Under the pieces are notes generated by a model that saw only the letters and a list, made by a program, of their open reading frames with translations, did no database searches and had not been told where the DNA came from. Positions 38,151 through 50,661 of a DNA stretch of 64,000 nucleotides are shown piece by piece (positions within the stretch are counted from its first letter, which is position 1; every line of letters begins with the position of its first letter). A program made the translations under genes and the position numbers. The DNA is from Casuarina equisetifolia (taxonomy: Eukaryota; Streptophyta; Magnoliopsida; Fagales; Casuarinaceae). Location of the stretch: assembly GCA_028551475.1 (NCBI GenBank), contig CM052356.1, positions 27,431,884 through 27,495,883 on the forward strand, in the 5' to 3' direction.

Positions 38151-41090
38151 TGACAACAGCATTTTTTTTTTTTCATCCTTTGGGCATCTTCTATACATTT
38201 CTATAAACAAGAAGATCTCTGGCCCAAAAAAGAAAAAAATGGCTGACCCCTAAGAGCATTTAGTCAATATCTTGAGGTGCCTACTTGTAATTTACCTTCC
38301 AACTCACAAGAGGGGGATGGGTGTTTAACATTATCAGTGTTGTTGTATGTATTACTCTGAGGTGAACATTATGTATCAATGTACAGTTCAATTGAAAATC
38401 GCTAACAAGAGAATATGACGCAGTAGTAAGTGTATCTGATTTCAATAAACAAGTAATGCAATGAAGCAGCTTAGAACATTTGTGGCTGTTCTTCCTAGAT
38501 GCTCGTGTATGTTTGAGAACTTGCCTTGCAACTCTCAGAAGACAAAAGAGGAAGAAAAGAGAATATGTTTACATAATAATGACATTTAAAAACAGGGTAA
38601 ACGGTGAAACATAGAGAACTCGAGAGTATTGGACCTTAGGTTTTTGCTTGATTTATAAATACTAATGTTATATAGTGCCCCAAACTTAGCAAGTGTAACA
38701 TGCTCGAGTCTTGGCAATTTAGTGGCATTTAGCAAGTGTAATGCTACCTGTTGATACGTGGGAGCCTCCTGGAGCACTAACAGAGCAGTAAAAATAGAGA
38801 GGGTCGCAGAATGCAGGTCCATCATGGCCGCTCGACCAAAACAGTTCCAGACCGTTTGGCAACCAACAGCCGAGATCTCTCCGTCGGCGACAGTTGATGA
38901 ACGTTAGGAGTGGGGGGCAGTTCGTGAACGTGTCGAGAGCAGTTTATGGACGTTGTAAATATGTCTGTGTCCTGTGTAAACCGACAGAACCGTATATAGG
39001 TGGTGCGCCGGTATAAAAAAGGGGCTACGGGAGTAGAAAGTTGCAGACTTTGTTGTTGGATCAGAACCCTTGGGAGTTTACACTTCCATTTAACGAAGTA
39101 ATGTCCCAAAGTGGTTGTAATGATATGTCTTGTATTATAGCTGTCCTCCTTTTTGTAATCTGTGCGCTGCTCGCCGTCTTCTGCGTCTACAAACTCACTG
39201 TCTTCTTCACACGCGCATGCCTGGCCGTCCGACTCACCACTCCAGCAATTTTTCTTTACATCCAGATTTCTCCAAATCCTTTGTCAACCATGATTCATCG
39301 CCGCCAGACCCGAAACTCCCTACCCGGCAGTCGGTGCTACAGAGTTAATCAGATGCGTCGAAGCCCAGACATCTCCTAAACATCCTCAGACTTACCGGTC
39401 GGCTCTCTGTTTACCTGTCTGCTTCAAAGGACGCTGCTGACTGCACCAAACACGATTCTGATCGCATAAGGTATAAGACAGAACCGAGGAGTTGATGTGA
39501 AGAGCTTGCATGGACTTGATGCAGGGATAGCAAGGGCAAAGGAGTGAAGACTCGGGGGTTCATCGAGGTGCAAGCAAAACTGCGCATGCAGAATCCTGAG
39601 TTGAACTGTTACTCTTATGCTTCGGATAAGTTTCCATGGTTTTCTTTCTTGACATTTTTCAAGTGGAAATGCCTTGTCTATTGTTATTTTGTCATTGTTA
39701 ACCATCAAACCAAATGAAGCCGATTTGCAATACATGTTTTAACTTTTGAGTGATGATCTCGTGACCTACAAATTTGATTATAATATTGCATTCCAAGCTA
39801 TTCATCTTTTGCGTACAAAAGTCTTTGATTTATGATTTTCATTGTGTTCCTTTTTTGCAGCGGCCCAAAAAATAATGCAAGTGTTTTAATAGAAATGGCA
39901 GAAACTTCAATTATATTACTTTTACACTAGTTATTATGCTTTATTGTATGGTATTTTGCATATTATTTAATTAATTTATTATCTTATAAGAAGACCCCTT
40001 GAGAATCAATTTTTGAAATGAATAGTATTAAAATTAATAGTATACGCCATTATATAACAATAGATATCAAAATCAAACAATGGATGATACACAATCATAA
40101 AGCATATGATAGAGATTAAAAAATGATTAAAAGATGTGACGATACTAAAATTCATTAGAATATGATTAAATAATCTGAGATACTTTTACAAATTCTGTAC
40201 AAAATGATAAAGCGTTTGACAAAAAAGGTCGTTAAGTAAACAAAGTTTTATTTGAGTAGAAAAAACCAAGTCTAAATATTATGTTGGTAAAAATGAATTA
40301 ACTCACTACTTTTACACACTAAAGTAATTGTTTACTTAGTTACTACAATTTGTACACAACTTGTCCACTTTTCAACAGTCAACAATAATTCAATTAAGAA
40401 TATTTTATCACCCTTTTGAAACCCTTGGTTTATTGGGGATTTAGTTGGCGTCTCGTTTCAACATACTAAAAAAATGTTGCAAGTGTGAATAATTAATATT
40501 ACATAAATTATATTTAAACTCATGAGTTTGAACCTTTAAACTCAAGAACAGTCAAAGCCACTGTGCGACTAAAGTTCCAGCAAACGATGACAGGATAAGT
40601 AAATTGATGCCCTCTTGCTGATAGGCACTATTGGTAACAGAGTGGAGGGTTTTGGCCTCTTTAGCAGAGCAGGCACTCCACACAAACAGAAGATGAACAC
40701 TTACGAAATCTGCTAAATAAATATCAACCGAAGGTTAAAACTTTAGGGACAGCATTTCATTCAAACCCTGCCAGGCTCTTTCAGAACTTAATGAAAAGCA
40801 AACGACCAGAAATCTTTGGCAAAATCCTCCAAAGACTTACTAGCAATTTATTATAACCATAAGGTTGTATTAGAAACTATATATGTAGGACTTTCAGGAG
40901 AGGCAAAATTTTTGTGCCCTCTTCACAGCGTCACTTTTATCAATTAAATTTCAAATACCACACTATTTTTTAGAAGGAAAAAAAATAATCACAGATTTTC
41001 CTAGGTATTGCAAAATTTTCAAGCTACAGGACAATTACAAAAATTGTAGAGCTTTATTCATCCAATAATGCGGCCACTGCCCAGGCTTTC
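38151..41090. other. Intergenic, promoter-like or LTR-like segment, no supported gene
   Basis: After the 3' UTR of the hAT-derived gene, a GC-richer block at about 38750-39460 has a TATA-like GTATAAAAAAGGGG (39012-39025). A 112-codon frame (39041-39379) contains one strong hydrophobic segment (CIIAVLLFVICALLAVFCVY). It could be a small membrane protein, or the block could be a solo LTR. Neither is proven. From 39740 to 41000 the sequence is AT-rich with nothing recognisable. Confidence 0.35.
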
Positions 41091-44000
41091 CTACATGAAC
41101 AAGTGCTCTCTTCGATACTCGCGCACAATGACAGGCACACTAGTGGTTGGGATCTACAACAAGAGCAATAATTCAATCAACAGTGCCAAAAGTTAAAAAA
41201 CAATATTAAACTTCCAGCTAAAAAATAAATAATCCTATCAGAAAAACTTGTATCGATTTTCTTAAGAGCTTTTACGAAGGGTATACTGACTATGAGATAT
41301 ACTATCAATGGACTGTGTACAGTTGGGATTTATAAGTAATAATTGACAGTATGCGTAACATAAACAAGAGTCAAGTTTGAACATTGTATAAAAGCACGAG
41401 CGCACGACATCTTTTTTCTCAACCATAAATCACCACTTACCATGCCATAATCTGTTATAATCATGGAAATATAATCCGAAGGAGTGGCATCATACCTGTT
41501 ATAGAGTGATAGCAAACATAAATTTCCTTAAAAATCCCAAGAAAAAAAAAAAGAAAAAGAAAAAAGATAACAGCAATTTGAGCACCGAAGAACAGTTTAG
41601 AATTTTTTATTTTTTTTTTAAGTGGTAAGCTTACATTAAATTCAAAAGCTGCAGATTTTCCTTATTGGCAATATTATTCAGAAAATTCACATCCATTCTT
41701 CCAGGAACTTTTGCAATGGCTTCTGGATCACCTGCATATAATTTGAAGATACTCAAGGATTGTTTCATTCGGAACCAGAGAGTGGGGACGAAGAAAGAAA
41801 GAAAAAGAGGGGCTAAATTTTTGAGGAAAAGCAACATCAGCTCACTCAAGATGGCATACCTAGTTCGTTAGAGCAGATAGAGTCAAGCTGTACCCTTTCA
41901 TGAAACTTGTAGGCTTCGCAGCAGATAAGAACTGGAACATGGAAAGCATGAGCAACCATCGCAACAGATGCAGAGCCAACCCTTGAATACACAGTTCCAT
42001 TGGATAACACAGAGGCAGCCCCAAGAAAAACTCGAGTAACTTCATGCATTATATAAGATATGGCATTTATGTGACTGTATGTACAACTGAGGCCATTTGC
42101 CACTAGCCTACGTAGTAATGCTTGGCCCTCAAGCTTTGGACGTGAGTCTACCACCACAACACGAAACTGTTTCCCCATCTCATAGGCGTATAACAGGATC
42201 ATCTCAATGACACATGATGATCCATAAGTGAGAAGAACATCTCCATCCCTAATCTTAGTAATGGCATGTCTAACTATGACATTGTCCGCAAGTATTATCT
42301 TCTCATTTATGAAACGATCAATATCCAAACAAAGTGCAGCTTTTGCTTCTGATTCAGAAAGATTCAGTGTCAACTTTGCTATACGACTCTTTACAAACCT
42401 AATTGCATTTCCCATGCTGATAGAAAGTGGTCTGCATTCAGTAAAGAATGACACATAACTACTGATTTTTGCAGTCAAATCTCTTGTGAGAGTTTTTTCT
42501 GGTGGGGTGGAATAATCTTGTATGGCTTCCTTGAAAGCTTGAAGCATTGCAGTACAACGAGCATTGCCTCCGGTTATATCTCCAGCTAAATACTGTAATC
42601 CAACCTGACAATGTTCCATATAAAGCAGAATGTAAACAGTATTTTGTTCCAATAGATAACCTAGTATGAGATTCTGTTTTAACTTAGAATTTTCAGGAGT
42701 GATTTAATTCTGTTTCTTTTTTTATCAAGATGCTGTTAGGTTAACTGGAAGACAACATAAAATAAAGATATTTTAAGTTGATAACTGACAGTATCAATCC
42801 ATCAAGTGGTATAATAACTTTTTTTTTTCTTTTATTAACCCAAGGCAAGATAATAGAACATACTATCTGACAAATTCAATTATCTTATAACTAATAATAC
42901 AATTATATCAAACAATTAACATCTTTTTTTTTTTGGGTCGGGGGGGGGGGGGCAATTGAGCTTCTCCTTGGTTCTTCGGAGAAATTGAAATCATTCTGAA
43001 AAGTACATTGCGCTCGGAAAATTAACTTGTTTTAGAGTAATAACTACATGCTCATCCTCTTTTTTTTCTATGCACTCTAAAAGAACCTCTCAATAATTAA
43101 GAAATGAAACCACCAAAGTAAAATAAAACATTACTTTCCAGTCATTGGAGCAAAGAAACAAACGGAGTCAGGTTGCTAAAGAATATTGATGGGATTAACA
43201 GTAGTTAAAAAAAAAAAATGCTAGATAATACAGATATAGTTAAAATGAAACAAGTCTTCCTGGTAAAATAGATGATGGTAAAAGGACATGCAGAAATATT
43301 ACGAGAAGAAAAGAAGGAAAACAAGACTTAAAAAAAGAAAAAGAAAAAGAAGACGAGACATGCACTTCCTTTATGTCAAGTTGAATAGAGATCACATAGA
43401 GGCACCAGTTATATTGGACAGGTCTTCAACATCCACGTACTGGTCAAAGGCCTGAATCCCGAGCAATCTCCAAATTACTAACAAATCATAACTAAGTTCC
43501 TAAGTAAAGTACCTTGTATACAGCAGGGTGCACATGATCAAGGTGGAAAAATTTGGACTCCAAATCAGGAAGCTGACTCCCACGTTCATACTGAGGCAAA
43601 TGCCGAAACAGTTCGACCCTGTTTCTCGCTTCAGTTTGATTGACCACTGCACGCCTTTTAGCTTTCTCCACTCGGCTCTTGTCATCAAATTGCATGCGTG
43701 GAGGCGGTACCTCTTTCTTCCTATCTTTCTCCAGTGGACGATCGCCTCCTTTCTTTTCAGAAGCTGAAGTTGACAATGGAACTGGAGGACCGTCTTTCTT
43801 TATTGAAGGTTGCTTCACTGGTTTATTTGGAACTGCTCTCCCAGATACGGCAGCAGATGTGTTCCCCTCTGCTACATATGTCATATGAACAAGTCCACAA
43901 TAAATCATTAATAATTGGCATTACGCACATACATATCACAGAAACTTGTATGCCTAAACCCATCAGTATGCACCAAAAGATTGACATCCAATACCAAAGA

Positions 44001-46287
44001 AAGCTTGACTAAATACAACGAGAAATATTCTAGCTTCTGAGGAACCGCCCAGTCAAAATTAATCATCAATTTGCATATATGTACATTAAAGACCACATGG
44101 TTTGGTCAAGTAAAATATAAGAAACTTTTACCAAGAAAAATACTTCATCCAGTTTACAAATATGGTATAGAGTCTAATAACCACAAATATCATGACATAG
44201 CTTGATTGAAAGTGCATGTCCCAAAAAATGTCAGGATGTTTCTTTTAACAGAGTTTTGCCCAAAAAGAAAAAGTTCCTAAACAGAATAGACCTATCCAAT
44301 CTTATGAGATTGAACATCACATCAGCATATCCCCAAAAATTACTGTTTTGTAAAGTCCACACACCAACTATCCTCCTCATGAAAACGGAAGAGCCATTTT
44401 TAAGGCCAAATGCAGCTCATAGTTACAAATAAGAAAGAGAAGTAACTTGTTCTACAATGCGATAAAGCTATGCAGTAGGAATGCAACGAAAATTTAGATA
44501 TAAGTGCAGAAAAATTCCTTGCAGCTTTTGAGGTCTTTTCACTAATTAAAAGTTAAAACAATCAAAAAGAAAGGAGGAAAAAAAGGCCATATCCTTTACA
44601 CATTTGATGAATTCAAGGTTCAAAAATACAACAAAAAGAGGAAAGATAAAAATATACGAAAAGAAAAATATCAACCCTTTACAGGTTTGAACAACATGCC
44701 CCAAAAGCAGCTTACAAACCTTGCTAGGAAGCAGAGCACACCTAATATACAACTTCAACAACATCCATAATAGCTTGAAAGACTAAAATTCAACAGTCAA
44801 GCTAGAATCATACCCCATTAAATTACAGAGGGCAAACCAGCCCTAGTTAGCCAGACCTCGGTTACTTAATTGCTTTCTCAAAGGGAAATAAATAAGAAGT
44901 TCAAAAAAAACAGACATTCTCCAAAAAAGGAAAAAGAAAATAAATCAAGAAAGGAAGCTATCTAAGTATAAAGAAAATCAATCAATAGTTGATAGTCAAT
45001 CATAGAGTACAAATATTTATAAGCTCAATTCTTGAACCTTTTGCAGCAGCTTTTGCAGCTCTCTGGGCCTCCTGCAAGGCACGCCTTTCAGCTTTTGTTG
45101 TTTTTTCTTTTAGCGGCTTTGAATTAGACTGCAGTTCGTTTTGCACTTCCACAACAGCTTTTCCACTCTTTTCTGTAATTGTGTTCAAATTATTAGTAAG
45201 GACAATAGTCTAGCATACATGAATGAGCAGTACGCATTTATATAATCAAAACCGGTATAAACAGGAAACAGAAACTTAGCAACCACGGGAATGGACCAAA
45301 AGATAAATCAAGCCGTAAAAGATACATGTGACAAACTTCTACTTCATTGGTCACGAGTAATTCTCAAGTCACATACCCATCGATGGTGAATCAGGCAACT
45401 AGCAGCCAACCAATAGCTTTGCCACCATGGTTAAGACTGAAACTTGACAAGTCACACGAATATTCTTCATAACGAAAGGCATTCACCAGTTTCAAAGACA
45501 AGCTAAACGAACTTTGGGTTCCCTAATCCCTTTCAGCAAGGCCTACATATTCAGTAAGAAAATTAGAGACGGCTTCTAGGAAGAACGTTTTGCTCACAAA
45601 TAATAATCTGTGGCAAACACTCTTTCTCTCACTTGACATACCAAACTTAATTCACTATAGAGCTTTCAAATCTAATTGGATATCTGTTCCAGTTCCTCTG
45701 AAGATCTCAACCTAGGACAATCCCATCCAGTTGCAGAAATACTAAAACCCCGAAATTCGCAATAATGTATCCAATTTTAATTCATAAAGCAATGGCAATT
45801 ATAATAAAGCATTACCAGGTACGGGGACGGACTTCTTCGATTCCAACACTGGCGCGGTAGAACTTTTCGCCGGGCTATCCAAAGTCTTCTCTGGAGTCGC
45901 GTCCGGAAGAGGCAATTCGTACTTGCCCGACCCGCTACGCCGGTACCGGTACCATCCATCAGACTCCTCGGATAACTCTCCGTCGGCCAGCCCTAACCGA
46001 CCTGATGGCGACGAGCCTAGCAGCGACTCGGACGGGTTGTAACTCCCGATTTGCACGTGGTCGCTACCCTGTCGCCGAAGTCCAGTTTCGGGCACCGGTA
46101 AGGCGGGCGTGCGGTCAGAAGGGTGATACGGCGGGGGGATCATGACCGGCGAGAGAGAATTGCCAGCCGGAGAGCCGGATACCAGAGGGCGATCCGAGCT
46201 CGATAGGGGGTTGGCTGCGGGGGCGAAGAAGCCGACGTGGCGGACCTTGGGATCGACGACTGCTCGGGAGGGACGACGCGCATCCAT
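41091..46287 (-). CDS. EIF2B4: Translation initiation factor eIF2B subunit delta
   Basis: Seven exons on the minus strand: 46287-45816, 45172-45038, 43868-43513, 42604-41860, 41731-41635, 41495-41441 and 41153-41091, giving 640 residues with every junction in frame. The start MDARRPSRAVVDPKVRHVGFFAP matches the plant family; an upstream in-frame ATG at 46446 is not needed. The N-terminal 230 residues are basic and disordered-looking, including a Lys/Ala-rich segment (KAERRALQEAQRAAKAAAK). The IF-2B domain follows: ELFRHLPQYERG, VGLQYLAGDITGGNARC, GDVLLTYGSSCVIEMILLYA, VVVVDSRPKLEGQALL, VPVLICCEAYKFHERVQLDS, DYISMIITDYGMIPTTSVPVI. eIF2B is the guanine-nucleotide exchange factor for eIF2; delta is part of its regulatory core. 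It diverges from the CHUP1-like gene with 659 bp between the two start codons. Confidence 0.97.
42940..42952. repeat. Poly-G run in an eIF2B delta intron
   Basis: Thirteen consecutive Gs follow a T-rich stretch inside intron 3 (42605-43512) of the eIF2B delta gene. Its length is probably variable. Confidence 0.9.
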
Positions 46288-46946
46288 GGGAGCGTGTCTG
46301 TCAATCGCTAGGATTCCGTCGGCAAAGGGATGGATTAATTGAAGGACGAGAGGCCATAGACGATACTTAGAAGACGAAAGACTTTTGGGTTTCCATATTT
46401 GCGACGGCTTTGGGGAATTTCTGGGATCTGCTCTTCGACGGACCAACGTGGCCGCCTCTGATTGGAAATTCCCCTTTTAACTCCCAATCGTGTCGACGTC
46501 CAAAGCTGACTCTCGAAAAGAAGATTTTCTTAAGAAGTAAATTTCAGGCTGATAGTTATTTTTCAAAACTCTGTATTCTAATTTTTATTTAATAACTTAA
46601 AATGAAAAAACAGAAATCACAAAATTATATTTCTTACAGAAGTCCTTTTATTTCTTTTTATCAATAAAATCAGCGCAGCAGGATTAGAGTTTGCTTAGAC
46701 AGAAATCCATGGCCTCGATAGCTTTGGCGTCATATGGATGGTTTCATTTTCGACTGCATTCATTGTGAAAGGCTTCTTCCAACATCTTCATCCAGTGGCA
46801 TTAAATATCAGTGTCGGGATAAAGATCAGCCACTGCTTGCTGATGAGCTATAGTGATTGTGAGGTACTTTTTGATAAGGTGTATTGTGATGGTGAAACAG
46901 TCTCTGAGGACATGTCGCAGCTGGGCTTTTTGCAGTGAATGACCAC
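46288..46946. promoter_or_regulatory. Divergent promoter region between eIF2B delta and the CHUP1-like gene
   Basis: This 659-bp region separates two start codons that point away from each other, so it must hold both promoters and 5' UTRs. The half next to eIF2B delta (46288-46500) is GC-rich and the middle (46540-46680) is AT-rich. I do not assign individual elements. Confidence 0.55.
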
Positions 46947-49360
46947 ATGATAATCAGAGTAGGCTTCCTGGTTGTGGCTTCTGTTGCTGCCTTTTCATTT
47001 TCAGGAATTCACATAGGATATCCCGGGAAGCCAAACACTGGAAGCCAAATTAAGCTTCCAGGTGAATATGAAATTTTCTTTTTTTTCTTTTTAAGTCGTT
47101 GCATGACCAGTTTTTACTTGATGCTTTTTGGTAATAGCAGCTTCAAGTCATGGTGGCTCATTTTGATATTGTTTTCATGAGCTCAGATACCCATGAATCA
47201 GACCTCCAACAGCAACAGATGGAAGGAAAGGAGGATGAGGAGCTTGAAGATTCAATGGTTTTAGCACCCTCGCTCTCTCTCTTTGACACACAACTATGCT
47301 AGAACTTATTCTCCTGCCAAAGAATTTAAAGAGCTTTAACCAAAACTTTTACATGTTGCAGGACGAAGAAGAGAAAGAGTGGAAAGAAATCATTGATAAA
47401 ATGCAAAGAAACTTGAAACCAGGTTTTTCTGGAAAAAGAGGGTGCGAGGAATTTGAGTTTCTGATACGTGAAAAGGGATTGAACAACGTGACGGAGAAAG
47501 GGCTGTTGCAGAGTTTGGTGAAGGAAGTGGAGCAGAAGAAGGTGACCATCGGAAGGAAATTGCTTGAATTATACTGTCTGAAAGAACAGAAATCGTACCT
47601 TGCCCAGTTGAGAAAGCAACTAAAGGATAAAACTGCGGAGATTGACACGCTTAAGATCGGTGTTGATTCCTTGCAGGTTGAGAGAAAGAAGCTTCATGGA
47701 GAAATAAAACTGGGTTTCTTGGCTGAGAAGGAACTAGAAATGGCGAAGAAAATGCTGAAGGGAATGAGGGAGGAGAAGGATGCAATTTCAACCCATATGA
47801 TGGGGCAGTTGATAGCACTGGAAAAGCAGGTTTCCCTCTTTCAGAGCAATGGAATCTCGTCTAGAGACACCATGGTTGAGAAGAAGCTGGAATCTGTTAA
47901 AGATGTTGAGCTCGTAGTAGTAGAAATGAAGAGGAAAAACAAAGAACTAGAGTTAGAAAAAAGGGAATTGGCGACTAAGTTGGTCGTTCTTAAAGCAAGA
48001 ATCGCAGCTCTTTCCAACATCTCCCAGGTAACACAAATTAGCTACCTCTGCATTTAAGCATACGATTAAGAAAAAATTTCCTTTCCTTTTCCTTCACAAA
48101 GCTTTGCCTAGCAATCAATTTTTCACAAGATTCTACCCAGTTGGCAAATTCATCAAATTATCACTGAATTTCCACATTTTCGATCTGTATTCTCTAGAAT
48201 GTGCTGCTGGGCAGAGTATCTTGACTCAAAATCATCCGAGAACTAATGCCTAGACAGTCATGCTTGAATCCTATCCAACATTGCTTTCTGCTTTCATTCA
48301 GATTCAGTTTATTAAGCACGAAACCCTGGAATCTTCATAGAATACTAAATGCATTGTCTTTGTGCTGCAGGATGAAATCATGGACAAGGTCAAAGAGGAA
48401 GCAACTAGTTTAAGACAAGCCAATGAAGAACTTGAAGATCAAGCCGAAAAACTGCAGAAGAACAGATTCGACATGGTTCAAGAACTTGTGTAACAACGCT
48501 GGGTCCATACTTGCTTACGGTTTGAAATCCAAAATCATGAATACCAATCAAGAAAGACAGCAAAATGTGAATCCAGAAAAGAGTCGAGCCCTGAGTTTCA
48601 TGAGAAAACTAAACCTTCAATTCCAGACCTCGGATTTGACAGCCCTTCTTCGAACACCTCCTCGGTTGAGAGTGATGAAATTGACAGTTCTACATTTGAT
48701 AGCTCATCAAGTGGCCAAAGTTGCAGCTCCAAGAGGTCGGGTGTAATCCATAAGATAAAGAAGTGGGGAAGAAGCAATGTTGCTACAACTGGAGTTTCGC
48801 CGGCTCCTCAAGCAAGGACACGTCGCCGGTTTTCGTCGTCAATGCTTCCATCAAATCCGCCAACGCTGCAGAGAAAAGGTGACAGTCTATTAACACAGGC
48901 CTCTTCCAAATCTCCGGATACAGTAACTTTTCCTCGTGCAAGGAGGGTCTCGTTTAATGATGCTGTTCAATCAATGGAACCCACATATCCAGATATCGCA
49001 AAATCAGTTGAAGGGATGCTGGATGAAAATCAAACTCTTGCTATGAGGTTTGGCCGCAGCTTGTCTGTGAATTCAGGCCACATTTGTAGAAGTGAATTTG
49101 AGGGTGAGATACATGCGCCTGAGCCTTCATCAGCAAGACATAGAAAAGGAGACAATGGCCATGCAAGTGGTATAAGAGGAGAAATCATTAATATGCATGA
49201 AGCAAGCAGGACTGAGGTTGCTCTTGGAGAGAAGCTGCATTTAACAACTCCCCAGGTGCTTCCTATGGATAGCAGGGTTAAGTCCCACGTACTGCATATT
49301 GCAGCTGCTATCTTCGTGTTACTTGTTTATTTCCTTTATCTTTCTGCTCGAAAATACTAA
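46947..49360 (+). CDS. CHUP1-like coiled-coil protein, interrupted by an in-frame stop
   Basis: Four exons: 46947-47061, 47187-47257, 47362-48027 and 48371-49360, making 613 residues if read through. The N-terminus MIIRVGFLVVASVAAFSF matches the membrane-targeting segment of CHUP1, an outer-envelope protein that links chloroplasts to actin. A long coiled coil follows (GLLQSLVKEVEQKKVTIGRKLLELYCLKEQ to about residue 320), then the conserved RWVHTCLRFEIQNHE block, a Ser-rich basic region with KIKKWGRSN, RRVSFNDAV, and a C-terminal hydrophobic helix (VLHIAAAIFVLLVYFLYL). At 48491-48493 the frame contains TAA (codon 325), exactly where relatives have a Tyr before the RW block. The frame after it stays open for 289 codons. 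So the gene is either a truncated allele of 324 residues, a young pseudogene, or carries a sequence error. The family assignment is firm; whether the gene is functional is not. Confidence 0.86.
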
Positions 49361-50171
49361 GCTTTAACCTTCTTATTTAATTATCTAGTTAGATGGAATG
49401 GTATAGAAATTACGAAAAAAAATCAATTTATTATGTTTCGCATAGCATTGCATTAAGAGATTTCTAGGTTTTTTTTTGTTTTTTATTTTTAAACACACAC
49501 GTCCAAGAAAGTGGAGAGAGGGCTAGAACCTATATAGGTGGAACTATCATTCAGGTTTGGTTTAAAGAACACTATTGAGGTAGGTCCCACCCCAAAGATC
49601 TGTAGTTAACAACACCCTAACACCCATTATAGGCCTTCGCTTTTTAAGCTTCTATCTTGCGTTGCTTTTGCTCTTTTAGTTTTTATAGAGGAAGGAAGAG
49701 GCTGAAATAATAAAAATGGTAACAGTCTATTGATAATGACGTGACCTTTGGAACCATACCACAGATTTCAAATGGAAGACTAACGAAATGAGTAATTAGA
49801 TAACATTTTTATACCTCGAAAATCCATGGGATAAAATTGAAAGCCCGTATAGCTTTAGAATTGAAACACATCCTTTAGTTGCAGTGGAGAAGGCCTTGGG
49901 TTATAAGAATATTTGAGCCGTATCATTTCAACCATCTAATTAGCAATCAAATTTCCAACCGATCACTGGTAGAAAACCATAGAACTAGATTTTATACCAT
50001 TCCACTTTCAGGCTGAAGGAGTATAGGATTCAAACTACTTTTTTTCTTTTTCCTTACGTAAATAGGAGATATGGGAGAATTTGGAACTTTTTTGTCCAGG
50101 ATTATATGGGCTGCCAACTATATATCACTTTATTCCCTTTTAATTTGGAACTTGTTTTATATGTTTCCAAG
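49361..50171. other. Intergenic, 3' flank of the CHUP1-like gene
   Basis: AT-rich sequence with the likely 3' UTR at its start. It ends with the target site CCAAG (50167-50171) of the young copia element. No gene is seen. Confidence 0.5.
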
Positions 50172-50531
50172 TGTCAAAATGAGAGACTAAACACGAGATT
50201 GGATGAATCTTGTTGATTGTATTAACAAGCAAACCGAAATAAATGATGTCCGGGAGAAATTGATCCCGTAAAAAATGTTACAAAAGAAAGCTATCTACAT
50301 GATTAAATAAAGTTCTCAAAGATCAGATTCAAAATTCAAATGGATTCAAAATTCAAATGGTGGTCACTGTCACGCGTGTTCTCTCTGCTCTGCAACTTTG
50401 TGTCCAGTCTAGGGTTGTAGAGGGAGCTGCGAAGCACGCCTCTGAATGTAGGGGAAGCTTGTGCAGCACGTCTCTGACCCCATTGTCGGGGGTGGTGACC
50501 TGGCTAATGATGTGGAGCTCATATTTGTACA
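50172..50531 (-). repeat. 3' LTR of the young copia element
   Basis: This 360-bp LTR is like the right copy except for five substitutions and a 17-bp tandem duplication (GATTCAAAATTCAAATG twice, near 50333-50366). Confidence 0.96.
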
Positions 50532-50544
50532 GGCCCCCTCAAGC
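50532..50544 (-). other. Polypurine tract of the young copia element
   Basis: On the minus strand GCTTGAGGGGGCC directly precedes the 3' LTR. This is the classical plant copia polypurine tract in both place and composition. Confidence 0.9.
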
Positions 50545-50661
50545 TAATGGTCGGTATGTATTAATAACACCTAGCTTGGAAAGAAGATGAGCATGCTGAT
50601 TTGCTCCTAAGGCCTTGGTTAGGAGGTCAGCTAGTTGATCTTTGGTGCCGACATGAGTGGT

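Noticed and set aside
46288-46446. Upstream in-frame ATG for eIF2B delta (53 extra residues)
   Set aside because: The family start MDARR...DPKVRHVGFFAP is at 46287; the extra residues do not resemble other eIF2B delta proteins.
46935-46946. GTG start four codons upstream of the CHUP1-like ATG
   Set aside because: Plant nuclear genes start at ATG; MIIRVGF at 46947 aligns with the CHUP1 N-terminus.
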